5,631 nt of DNA from Alphaproteobacteria bacterium (lineage in GTDB: Bacteria; Pseudomonadota; Alphaproteobacteria; RF32; CAG-239). The stretch is taken from assembly GCA_017963715.1 (NCBI GenBank), contig JAGCTK010000118.1:1-5631 (forward strand). The letters are read 5' to 3'. Position numbers and translations under genes: made by a program. The notes below the pieces were generated by a model. It made no database searches. It was not told where the DNA came from and saw nothing but the letters and a program-made list of their open reading frames with translations. This document shows, piece by piece, positions 1-5,631 of the stretch; positions within the stretch are counted from its first letter, which is position 1; each line of letters starts with the position of its first letter.

Positions 1-1
1 G

Positions 2-895
2 CGCGGTTTAATTGAGTTTTCAAACATTTGCAGAAATAACTGTCTTTATTGCGGTATCAGGCGAGATAATGCTTGCGTGAAACGCTATCGGATGGGTGAG
101 GAAGAACTGATTGAAACCGCACGCCGCGCGGCTGAAATGGGTTTTAAGACGATTGTGATGCAATCGGGTGAAGATACGTTTTTTACGCGGGATCGAATGT
201 GCCATATTATTAAAGAAATCAAAAAGTTTGATGTGGCCATCACGTTATCTCTCGGCGAGCGTTCATATGATGATTATTTGGCGTGGTTTAAGGCCGGTGC
301 CGATCGCTATCTTATCCGAATTGAAACAACGGATAAAGATTTGTACCACCGATTGGATCCCGGTATGTCATGGCAAAAAAGGCATGAATGTCTGCTTGCC
401 TTAAAAGATATCGGTTATGAAGTGGGCTCGGGTATTATGGTGGGTTTGCCGGGGCAAACGATGGAATCGATTGCCGATGACTTGATTTATTTGAAACAAA
501 TCGGCATTGATATGGCCGGTATCGGCCCGTTTATTGCTCATGCGCAAACGCCGCTGAAAGATGAGGCGGGCGGAACACTTGATTTGGCACGCCGCACCAT
601 GGCCGTGATGCGACTTTTGATGGAAGATATCAATATTCCCGCCACTACCGCGATGGAAAGCCTTCACCCTCAAGGGCGAATTCTTGCCTTGCAATCAGGC
701 GCCAATGTCGTGATGCCAAATGTGACCGAGGGTGAGTATCGCCGTCTTTACGAATTGTATCCCGGAAAAATTTGTGTCAATGATACGCCGATTCATTGTA
801 AAACGTGTATCGGCATTAAAATCGAAAGTATCGGCCGAAAAATAGGTTTGGGCTATGGCGGACATCAAGGACGCTTGCCGCATCAGGCCGTTTGA
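2..895 (+). CDS. hydE: [FeFe]-hydrogenase H-cluster radical SAM maturase HydE (5' end cut by window)
   Basis: HydE is a cytoplasmic radical SAM enzyme that works with HydG and HydF to build the diiron subcluster of the [FeFe]-hydrogenase active site, acting on the iron-cysteine-CO-CN unit made by HydG. The frame is open from base 2, giving 297 visible residues of a family of about 350, so roughly the first 50 are outside the window; a GTG at 77 is internal, not the start. The radical SAM motif CRNNCLYC has its cysteines at 29-31, 41-43 and 50-52. Other HydE hallmarks follow: QSGED (visible residues 54-58), SLGER (83-87), RIETT (106-110), MVGLPGQT (146-153), GIGPFI (173-178) and ANVVMPN (234-240). 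A second motif, C-x7-C-x2-C (codons at 773, 797, 806), matches the auxiliary cluster site present in only some HydE proteins. Stop is TGA at 893. Neither hydF nor hydG follows; no clear terminator is seen before the next promoter. Confidence 0.95.
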   Translation, partial: RGLIEFSNICRNNCLYCGIRRDNACVKRYRMGEEELIETARRAAEMGFKTIVMQSGEDTFFTRDRMCHIIKEIKKFDVAITLSLGERSYDDYLAWFKAGADRYLIRIETTDKDLYHRLDPGMSWQKRHECLLALKDIGYEVGSGIMVGLPGQTMESIADDLIYLKQIGIDMAGIGPFIAHAQTPLKDEAGGTLDLARRTMAVMRLLMEDINIPATTAMESLHPQGRILALQSGANVVMPNVTEGEYRRLYELYPGKICVNDTPIHCKTCIGIKIESIGRKIGLGYGGHQGRLPHQAV

Positions 896-940
896 GAAAT
901 TTTGTTGTTCGGATGCACAGACCATCAAGGTTTTTATGTG

Positions 941-968
941 TTGACAAAAAAATAAAATATGCTATACT
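941..968 (+). promoter_or_regulatory. Sigma70-type promoter of the 741-codon gene
   Basis: A perfect -35 box TTGACA (941-946) is separated by a 16-base A/T-rich spacer from a -10 box TATACT (963-968), five of six matches to TATAAT. Transcription would begin near 975, leaving a leader of about 27 bases. It lies 45 bases after the hydE stop, so the large gene downstream probably has its own strong, constitutive-looking transcription rather than depending on the hyd operon. Inferred from sequence only. Confidence 0.8.
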
Positions 969-989
969 GATAATCAGTCGACACATCCG

Positions 990-994
990 AAGGA
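990..994 (+). promoter_or_regulatory. Ribosome binding site of the 741-codon gene
   Basis: AAGGA sits seven bases before the ATG at 1002 and fixes that codon as the start of the long frame. It lies just downstream of the expected transcription start of the promoter at 941-968. Confidence 0.75.
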
Positions 995-1001
995 ACAGGT
1001 T

Positions 1002-3227
1002 ATGGCAGAATTTGATATCAACAGACAAATCAGTGCAGATGAAAAGCAGGATGCGATCGTCTATTTTGTTGAAATGTTTGAGCAAAAAATGCGAGAACAT
1101 GAAGATGAGTTGAAACTTGCAACAAATGCCGAAGAAAAACAAAACAAAGCCATCGAATTGTTGAATATTGATTCGTTTATCAACGGTGACCAGATAAATC
1201 CGGAAGTTGTGGCCGGTGTGATTAATGCTTTCGGTCATCGCAGTGTTGGTATCGGAAGCGATATCAGCCCTTATTCATTGCTTGCCGAGGCCGTGGACAG
1301 ACGCTTGCCGCAACAAAACTTTAAGTTGGCGCAATATGTGGATATACCGGCTTATTGTATCGGATGCAAAACGGACATTACCACTTTGTCCAAACAAGAA
1401 GAAGATGATTTTAATACTTTATGGATTAGATACGAAAACTTTTTGGCGCACGATCAATCAAGACCAAACAGTTTGGCGTATCAATATATAGATGCGTTGC
1501 TCGACAGAGGTGATTTGCTCAATTGCAAAAACTTGCGTCCGGATGAACGTCGACAAGTGATTGAACGCTATCTTGAACCGCGCTGTGGCGATAAACATAA
1601 AAACAGGGCTACGCTTTTAGAGCGTATCAATGAAGAATATATCAATGAACGAATTGTTAAAGCCGTGTTGACTTCACCTGATGAATATTTTGCGCGCGAA
1701 CCTTTTTATTTTTATACGCGTATCAGAGATGAAAACGGGCGAGAACTCAAAGAATATCAAAAAATAAAAAATGCTGCGATGCATCTTGTGGAGCAGATGC
1801 CAAAATATGATGACCAACATTTCGGACGCGAAAAGGGTTTGAACGAGCGGTTTGAAGATTTGCTTTTGCAGACGCATCATGCACGGTTTAAGGATATTGA
1901 TGCATCGCGTCAGAATTTTTTGGTACGTGTGCTTTATTTGAAAACGGCCGAACAAGATATTGCAAGCGGGCAAGCGGGAAGATTGTCGCCTGATGCGTTG
2001 GCTTTTGTGCTCAAACAGGACAGACAAGGTTTTTGGACACGCAAAATTTCGCCCAAAGTTTGGGATGCCGTGAAGAAAAGTGTGGAACAATCAAGAGATG
2101 ATAAACTGAAAAGTTTATATGCAAAATTTGGCGAGGCGGAATTTTTGATTCATCGTCATCGCCCGAAAAAACCGCGTGAAATGCAAAGCATTGCGCGAAG
2201 CGGTGTGTTTTTGAAACTGACACGCCAAGAAAGAGAAAATATGTTTAAACTTTCTGAATTTGCCGCTAAAGCAGATTTGTTGTATCTGACGGAAGATCAA
2301 GAAAAAGCAGCAATCGAGGCTTACAATATGGTCTTAAGCGGTCAGCAAAAGTCTAAAGTGTCTGCTGATCAAACGGCAAAAGATGTGGTATTAAAGATTG
2401 AACAAGATTATCAAAAACAAAAAGCACATGCCACGCGTCGCACGCAAAATGCCGAAAAAGTTGATGCATTGTTGCGTCAGGAACAAAATAAACTCGAAGT
2501 CAAAACGGATGCATTGCATTTTGTGGAGGGTCTGAGAAGTCTTTATGGCAAGATTGAAGCAAGTGTTCAATCCAATCCGCCCAAAGATGCCGAAGAAAAT
2601 CTTTCGGAAGAAGCGCTTGAGAATATCATTTGGCGCACAATCAAAGGTGGAAAAATCGAAGTTCAAATGCCTGAATACGGCAGTTTGCCGCTGTTTAAGC
2701 GTGATGCGGAAAAACAGCGCCGGAAAGATATGGCAACGTGTATTAACGAGTTGAATACGATTCTCGGTAATATCAGAAACTATCCGGCCGTCAAGACAGA
2801 ACTTGAAGGTTATGACGGCATATTATCGGAGCAGTCGTATAAAAAGGCTGTGCATGCCGTGGTTGAACAAGAAAATCATCTGACAGATTTGAAAGAACAA
2901 ACCAAAGATTATAAATGTGCAGGGTGGCCGGCAATTTTGGATGAAAAATTGGAAGCCGTCTTAAAAAGGGAAAATGCAACATTGATGCCTGCCGAATCGC
3001 GCCCGGTGCAAGAGTTGGAACATTTGTATCAGTTTTTGGAAAAAGATGCATTCAATCAAAAGATTTTTGCGGTGGCGCACAAGGAATATGATGCTTATCA
3101 GAAGGCACTGAAGGCCGTGGCGCGTGAGCGTATCGGCGTTGACGGTAAAACACCGAATAATGTTGATAAACTTGCTGAACGCCACAAAACAAAGCGGCCG
3201 GCCGATGATATGCGCCAAGCGAGATGA
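1002..3227 (+). CDS. Unrecognised 741-residue cytoplasmic, charged, mainly helical protein
   Basis: I do not recognise this protein. It has no signal peptide and no membrane segment, so it should be cytoplasmic. Composition is rich in Lys, Glu, Asp, Gln and Arg, with many stretches that look like amphipathic helices or short coiled coils (for example about residues 20-55, 245-290, 455-520 and 560-660). There are six cysteines: a CxxC pair at 119 and 122 (CIGC), then 175, 195, 580 and 639; the first four could form a metal site, but that is speculation. The C-terminus (about 710-741) is basic and probably disordered. No nucleotide-binding P-loop or catalytic signature is evident. The frame is uninterrupted, preceded by a good promoter and RBS and followed 62 bases later by an intrinsic terminator, so it is very likely expressed alone. 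Base composition resembles its neighbours, giving no sign of recent transfer. A structural, cytoskeletal or effector-type role would fit as well as any. Confidence 0.9.
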   Translation: MAEFDINRQISADEKQDAIVYFVEMFEQKMREHEDELKLATNAEEKQNKAIELLNIDSFINGDQINPEVVAGVINAFGHRSVGIGSDISPYSLLAEAVDRRLPQQNFKLAQYVDIPAYCIGCKTDITTLSKQEEDDFNTLWIRYENFLAHDQSRPNSLAYQYIDALLDRGDLLNCKNLRPDERRQVIERYLEPRCGDKHKNRATLLERINEEYINERIVKAVLTSPDEYFAREPFYFYTRIRDENGRELKEYQKIKNAAMHLVEQMPKYDDQHFGREKGLNERFEDLLLQTHHARFKDIDASRQNFLVRVLYLKTAEQDIASGQAGRLSPDALAFVLKQDRQGFWTRKISPKVWDAVKKSVEQSRDDKLKSLYAKFGEAEFLIHRHRPKKPREMQSIARSGVFLKLTRQERENMFKLSEFAAKADLLYLTEDQEKAAIEAYNMVLSGQQKSKVSADQTAKDVVLKIEQDYQKQKAHATRRTQNAEKVDALLRQEQNKLEVKTDALHFVEGLRSLYGKIEASVQSNPPKDAEENLSEEALENIIWRTIKGGKIEVQMPEYGSLPLFKRDAEKQRRKDMATCINELNTILGNIRNYPAVKTELEGYDGILSEQSYKKAVHAVVEQENHLTDLKEQTKDYKCAGWPAILDEKLEAVLKRENATLMPAESRPVQELEHLYQFLEKDAFNQKIFAVAHKEYDAYQKALKAVARERIGVDGKTPNNVDKLAERHKTKRPADDMRQAR

Positions 3228-3289
3228 AATATTGTGGCACTCAAAGTCAAAGAAATGAATCAATCAAACGAATAGCAGTATCAAAGCAG

Positions 3290-3317
3290 AACACCCGCCC
3301 TTGAGACGGGTGTTTTT
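3290..3317 (+). terminator. Rho-independent terminator of the 741-codon gene
   Basis: An 8-bp perfect stem, AACACCCG (3290-3297) with CGGGTGTT (3307-3314), encloses a 9-base loop and runs into a T tract (3313-3317). It starts 62 bases after the stop of the large gene and is oriented for it. On the opposite strand the hairpin is followed only by a weak T-rich stretch (TTCTGCTTT), so it may also end tolB transcripts, but less well. Confidence 0.88.
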
Positions 3318-3338
3318 GTATGGTCAATAATTATGAGG

Positions 3339-4676
3339 CTAAGGCAACAGCGGTGACCATGCCGGATCGGACGCGTCTGCGGGCGTCACCACAAGGCGCT
3401 CATTGTAGCCCGTGACATCAATGGTATATAATTTAACAGGTGCGGTATGACTGCCGCTTGAACGATCTTGTTTGAAATACATCAGCACTCTGCCGTTGGG
3501 TGACCATGTCGGGCCTTCGACCAAATAGCCGCTTGCAATCACACGTTCACCCGTGCCGTCGGGATGCATGACGCCGATATAAAATTCACCGCCAGCCATT
3601 TTTGTAAAAGCGATATAATCGCCGCGAGGTGACCAAACAGGTGTGGCATAGCGCCCTTTGCCGAAACTGATACGCTCGACATTGGAACCGTCTGCATTCA
3701 TAACGTAAAGTTGTTGATTGCCGCCGCGATCGGAATTGAAAACAATCTTTTCGCCGTCGGGTGAATAAGAAGGTGATGTATCAATTGCCGGATGTTTGGT
3801 GAGTTGGCGTGAGGTTTTTTTGTTTAAATCCATTTCATAAATTTCGGTGTTGCCTTTGGCGGCAAACGAGAGCAACACTTTGGAACTGTCGGGGGAAAAG
3901 ACAGGTGCAAAAGTCATGCCGGGAAAGTTGCCCAACAATTCTTGCTTGCCTGTTTCGAGATCTAAAACATAAACTTTCGGTGCGTTGCCTGAAAACGAAA
4001 TGTAGGTCACTTTTTGCATGTTGGGTGAAAAACGCGGCGTTAAAGCCATGGCAGCGCCTGAAGTCAAAAATTTGTGATTTTCGCCGTCTTGATCCATCAT
4101 GGCCAAACGCTTAACACGCTTGGTGGCCGGGCCGCTTTCGGAAACATAAACGATACGGGTGTCAAAATATCCCTTATCGCCGGTTAAACGCTCATAAATA
4201 TCATCGGATATGATGTGCGCAATACGACGCCAGTTTTCTTTGGTTGTGGTATATGACTGGCCTTGAAGTTGTTCGCCGGAATAGACATCCCACAAACGAA
4301 AATCAATTTTGAGTTTGCCGTCATCCGTTTCGGAGAGCATGCTTTGAAACAAGGCTTGGGCATTGATGGCACGCCAATCATTGAATGTCGGACGTTCATC
4401 AAGCGACGAAAGATGCTCGATATAACTGTCTTCATCTATGATTTTGAATAAGCCGCTGCGATCCAAGTCGGCCATCACAACGCCGCGAATCTTGGATGCA
4501 TAACTGCCGATGCCGAATAATTGACCGAAAGCGCCGGAATCGGTGATGATTCTCGGGATGGCAACCGGTATCGGTGCACGCATGGCGCCGTTGATGTCAA
4601 TTTCGAGTTCTGCGGCGGCCGGCAGGGCAAAAAAACATAAAAGCGATAAAAGAAACAATTTTATTTTGATAGTCAT
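3339..4676 (-). CDS. tolB: Tol-Pal system periplasmic beta-propeller protein TolB
   Basis: TolB is a periplasmic protein that shuttles between the peptidoglycan-binding lipoprotein Pal and inner-membrane TolA, coupling outer-membrane constriction to cell division and envelope integrity. The 445-residue product has the usual length. Residues 1-22 form a signal peptide: MTIKIK, a hydrophobic core, then ALPAAA before Glu23. The N-terminal domain (about 23-180) is followed by a C-terminal propeller (about 185-445) with recurring SPxG-type blade motifs: RFSPN (215), VFSPD (259), SYSPDG (303), VWSPRG (347), TWSPNG (390) and AWSP (439). A longer frame opens at 4727, but the start at 4676 is preferred because it begins the signal peptide and follows a good RBS. 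In most proteobacteria tolB sits between tolA and pal; here neither lies next to it. It converges on the large unknown gene. A possible -10 (TAGAAT, 4722-4717) lacks a convincing -35. Confidence 0.97.
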   Translation of the reverse strand: MTIKIKLFLLSLLCFFALPAAAELEIDINGAMRAPIPVAIPRIITDSGAFGQLFGIGSYASKIRGVVMADLDRSGLFKIIDEDSYIEHLSSLDERPTFNDWRAINAQALFQSMLSETDDGKLKIDFRLWDVYSGEQLQGQSYTTTKENWRRIAHIISDDIYERLTGDKGYFDTRIVYVSESGPATKRVKRLAMMDQDGENHKFLTSGAAMALTPRFSPNMQKVTYISFSGNAPKVYVLDLETGKQELLGNFPGMTFAPVFSPDSSKVLLSFAAKGNTEIYEMDLNKKTSRQLTKHPAIDTSPSYSPDGEKIVFNSDRGGNQQLYVMNADGSNVERISFGKGRYATPVWSPRGDYIAFTKMAGGEFYIGVMHPDGTGERVIASGYLVEGPTWSPNGRVLMYFKQDRSSGSHTAPVKLYTIDVTGYNERLVVTPADASDPAWSPLLP

Positions 4677-4682
4677 GGAATG

Positions 4683-4688
4683 TCCTTC
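4683..4688 (-). promoter_or_regulatory. Ribosome binding site setting the tolB start
   Basis: Read on the minus strand this is GAAGGA, six bases before the ATG at 4676. It supports the start that opens with the signal peptide and argues against the 17-codon longer frame beginning at 4727. Confidence 0.8.
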
Positions 4689-4794
4689 ATATTGTGCGAC
4701 AGCTGGTTTTTTGCATATTCTAAGCAAATATTCTTAAAATTAGATTAGCAAAGAAATTTTTTTTAAGTTTTTATTTGAGGAATTCAATGAAATT

Positions 4795-5046
4795 TCAGTG
4801 GACGATCGAATTGTCTTGAGATTTGCTTTCGGACAAATAGATTTGATCGTTTTGTTTGGCGTAATTGAACACTTCTTCGGCGAAAGTTTTTTTTGCCAAA
4901 TAAACCATAAAAAGCGGACGTTCCAATTTGAGTTTGCCAAGGGTTTCTTCCAAGGCCTCAAAAGTGTCGTAGATGGTGGTGACAAAAACGATGTTGCGGT
5001 CGAGTTCTGTATATTTGTCGGATTTGGTCGGATTTTGACGTAACAT
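4795..5046 (-). CDS. Small hypothetical protein, 83 residues
   Basis: I do not recognise this protein. From the ATG at 5046 it is a soluble 83-residue chain with no signal peptide or convincing membrane helix. By eye it alternates strands and helices: RNIVFVTTI (strand), DTFEALEETLGKL (helix), PLFMVYLA (strand), KTFAEEVFNYAKQ (helix), QIYLSES (strand), suggesting a compact alpha/beta domain. There are no cysteines. The start is chosen because AGAGG lies five bases upstream; the frame could extend to 5121, but that start lies inside a hairpin and lacks an RBS. It is the middle member of three leftward genes, 100 bases after the 63-codon gene and 118 before tolB. Such gaps allow, but do not prove, co-transcription. 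Several other frames overlap here, so its reality rests on the RBS and the plausible protein composition. Confidence 0.65.
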   Translation of the reverse strand: MLRQNPTKSDKYTELDRNIVFVTTIYDTFEALEETLGKLKLERPLFMVYLAKKTFAEEVFNYAKQNDQIYLSESKSQDNSIVH

Positions 5047-5051
5047 TTCAG

Positions 5052-5056
5052 CCTCT
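5052..5056 (-). promoter_or_regulatory. Ribosome binding site of the 83-codon gene
   Basis: Minus-strand AGAGG, five bases before the ATG at 5046. It decides between this start and the in-frame ATG 25 codons upstream at 5121, which has no comparable site. Confidence 0.6.
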
Positions 5057-5108
5057 GATTTGTTGTGATATCGATTGAAGGTAAAATATACGCAAAAAAT
5101 CTGTTTTA

Positions 5109-5130
5109 AAGATAGCAACATGGCTATCTT
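5109..5130 (-). repeat. Perfect 8-bp hairpin between the two small genes (possible weak terminator or attenuator)
   Basis: AAGATAGC (5109-5116) and GCTATCTT (5123-5130) are perfect inverse complements around a 6-base loop. On the minus strand the hairpin begins 16 bases after the stop of the 63-codon gene and is followed by TTTAAAACAG and then six T (5099-5094). The stem is A/T-rich and the main T run is 9 bases or more away, so it would be a poor terminator; an attenuator, mRNA-stabilising hairpin or operator are alternatives. Confidence 0.4.
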
Positions 5131-5146
5131 GACAAGGCAATTTAGG

Positions 5147-5338
5147 CTACATCAACTGAGGTGGTTGAATCTTTTGTTTGTGCTTAAATTTGAGGTTCGA
5201 ATCGCATGCCAAAAATTCATCATTTGACCATTTTGTGATGAGCATATCCATTAAGTCGGAATCAACGATTTTATCATTTTGCGGCGAAAAATGTTTGGAC
5301 AAGTCGTGATAAACGTAATTTGCAATATTGACTTTCAT
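5147..5338 (-). CDS. Small hypothetical protein, 63 residues
   Basis: I do not recognise this protein. It is a 63-residue, soluble, polar chain with one cysteine (in FLACDS), an acidic central stretch (DKIVDSDLMDML) and a basic C-terminal part (KFKHKQK) ending in IQPPQLM. No signal peptide or membrane segment is visible. The main evidence that it is real is a full consensus AGGAGG five bases before the ATG at 5338, the best Shine-Dalgarno site in the window. It is the first of three leftward genes (this, the 83-codon gene, tolB) and is divergent from the polysaccharide gene starting at 5547. A/T-rich sequence upstream on its strand (TAAGATTATATT near 5375-5360) could hold a -10 box, but no good -35 was found. 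A lineage-specific small protein is the most that can be said. Confidence 0.65.
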   Translation of the reverse strand: MKVNIANYVYHDLSKHFSPQNDKIVDSDLMDMLITKWSNDEFLACDSNLKFKHKQKIQPPQLM

Positions 5339-5343
5339 GACAG

Positions 5344-5349
5344 CCTCCT
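5344..5349 (-). promoter_or_regulatory. Consensus Shine-Dalgarno of the 63-codon gene
   Basis: Minus-strand AGGAGG, five bases before the ATG at 5338. A perfect anti-16S match at ideal spacing is the strongest support that this short frame is translated. Confidence 0.75.
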
Positions 5350-5393
5350 GACAAAGCCTAATATAATCTTAGCAGAACATATAAAAAGGTAAT

Positions 5394-5409
5394 ATAGACT
5401 AAAGTCTAT
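5394..5409. promoter_or_regulatory. 16-base palindrome, candidate operator
   Basis: ATAGACT (5394-5400) and AGTCTAT (5403-5409) are perfect inverse complements separated by AA. It lies in the 208-base divergent region, 56 bases upstream of the 63-codon gene's start and 138 upstream of the gene at 5547. Size and symmetry suit a dimeric DNA-binding regulator; there is no T tract, so it is not a terminator. Function is inferred. Confidence 0.4.
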
Positions 5410-5490
5410 GTTTATAAGTGAAAAAAAGGCTTGAACACACCATGCAAGAGAAAATGCTACCCAAAAAAATTTTTGCCCCGTTTAAATATG

Positions 5491-5546
5491 CCCTCGTCGG
5501 CGTTATATGTATGAGGTTATCACATTTATCACAGCGGAGACGAGGG
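5491..5546 (+). repeat. Long-range inverted repeat whose right arm abuts the start codon at 5547
   Basis: CCCTCGTC (5491-5498) is the exact inverse complement of GACGAGGG (5539-5546), with 40 bases between. The right arm ends directly before the ATG and overlaps the last base of the likely Shine-Dalgarno GGAG (5536-5539). In mRNA the pairing would place the initiation region in or beside a stem with six G-C pairs. The loop holds a tandem repeat of TTATCACA (5517-5524, 5526-5533). The repeat is seen directly; a regulatory role is inferred. Confidence 0.5.
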
Positions 5547-5631
5547 ATGAGCAGGATTTGCCTTTTTGCCGGTTTTGACAAGAAAAATACGGTTCAGGAT
5601 TATGTCGTTTATTTGGCACGAAAATTGTCAA
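5547..5631 (+). CDS. N-terminus of a probable RgpF-like polysaccharide biosynthesis protein (3' end cut by window)
   Basis: Only 28 residues are visible before the window ends. They begin MSRICLFAGFDKKN and continue VQDYVVYLARKLS. This resembles the opening of rhamnan-synthesis F (RgpF)-family proteins and related glycosyltransferases of surface polysaccharide loci, which typically start with a short hydrophobic strand (xxLCIFAxFD), then a polar turn, then D-YVVYLxxxL. The match is from memory and short, so the family call is tentative. The start at 5547 has GGAG (5536-5539) seven bases upstream; an in-frame ATG at 5511 would add 12 residues (MRLSHLSQRRRG) not expected in the family. The gene would act in the cytoplasm on cell-surface glycan assembly. 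No convincing promoter is seen, and the leader contains an inverted repeat that may affect translation. It is divergent from the 63-codon gene. Confidence 0.6.
   Translation, partial: MSRICLFAGFDKKNTVQDYVVYLARKLS

Noticed and set aside
77..895. GTG at 77 as the start of the HydE frame
   Set aside because: The frame is open to the window edge and the radical SAM cysteines lie upstream of 77, so GTG 77 is an internal valine.
892..1113. Plus-strand frame of 73 codons bridging hydE and the large gene
   Set aside because: Starts at TTG inside the hydE stop region, has no RBS, spans the promoter and overlaps the large gene in another frame.
816..1238. Minus-strand frame of 140 codons
   Set aside because: Overlaps the ends of two convincing plus-strand genes and their promoter; its hydrophobic/Phe-rich composition is typical of an antisense shadow.
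869..1314. 13-base repeat GACGCTTGCCGCA near the hydE end and again in the large gene
   Set aside because: Both copies lie within coding sequence and encode Arg-Leu-Pro with shared codon choice; only two copies, far apart, no flanking structure.
4635..4637. Cys14 of TolB as a lipoprotein anchor
   Set aside because: The preceding residues (SLL) do not form a lipobox, and a signal peptidase I site (PAAA before Glu23) is evident.
4677..4727. Longer tolB start at 4727
   Set aside because: Would put 17 polar residues before the signal peptide; the ATG at 4676 has a good RBS and begins a canonical signal sequence.
4740..4985. Minus-strand frame of 81 codons overlapping the 83-codon gene
   Set aside because: Lys-, Asn- and Ser-rich low-information product, no clear RBS, and conflicts with the better-supported overlapping frame.
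5129..5134. Plus-strand TTGACA resembling a -35 box
   Set aside because: No -10 box at suitable spacing and no plus-strand gene follows for 400 bases.
5399..5581. Minus-strand frame of 60 codons with a CxxC motif
   Set aside because: Starts at TTG with no RBS and overlaps the start and leader of the plus-strand gene at 5547, whose protein resembles a known family.
1..5631. tRNA, rRNA, CRISPR array, insertion sequence or phage genes
   Set aside because: No cloverleaf-type sequence, regularly spaced repeats, transposase motifs or phage-like frames were seen on either strand.

Overview
The window suggests a Gram-negative anaerobe with moderate G+C (roughly 43% by eye), most likely an alphaproteobacterium. 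TolB implies an outer membrane with a Tol-Pal system, and its mature N-terminus ([10 protein letters not shown]...PIPVAIP) looks alphaproteobacterial to me. HydE, the [FeFe]-hydrogenase maturase, implies anaerobic hydrogen metabolism. The combination would fit the uncultured anaerobic alphaproteobacteria found in animal guts, but that placement is inference from memory of families, not from a search.

Layout, left to right. Positions 1-895 (+) hold the 3' part of hydE, cut by the window edge; its radical-SAM cysteines begin only ten codons in. Positions 941-3317 (+) form a self-contained unit: a near-consensus sigma70 promoter, a Shine-Dalgarno site, a 741-codon gene of unrecognised function (1002-3227) and an intrinsic terminator (3290-3317). 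On the other strand, reading leftward, are tolB (4676-3339), a small gene of 83 codons (5046-4795) and another of 63 codons (5338-5147), each with its own Shine-Dalgarno site. tolB converges on the large unknown gene and is not followed by pal. After a 208-base divergent region carrying a 16-base palindrome and a long-range inverted repeat, a new plus-strand gene begins at 5547 and runs off the right edge. Its 28 visible residues resemble the start of rhamnan-synthesis F (RgpF)-like polysaccharide biosynthesis proteins.

No shared pathway links these genes. The window reads as a junction of separate units: end of a hydrogenase-maturation gene, a stand-alone unknown gene, a stand-alone tolB with two small upstream genes, and the start of a cell-surface polysaccharide gene. 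The most interesting points are the unknown 741-residue protein with its strong private promoter, and the inverted repeat whose right arm ends directly before the last gene's start codon and could mask its ribosome binding site. I see no RNA genes, CRISPR array, insertion sequence or phage genes.
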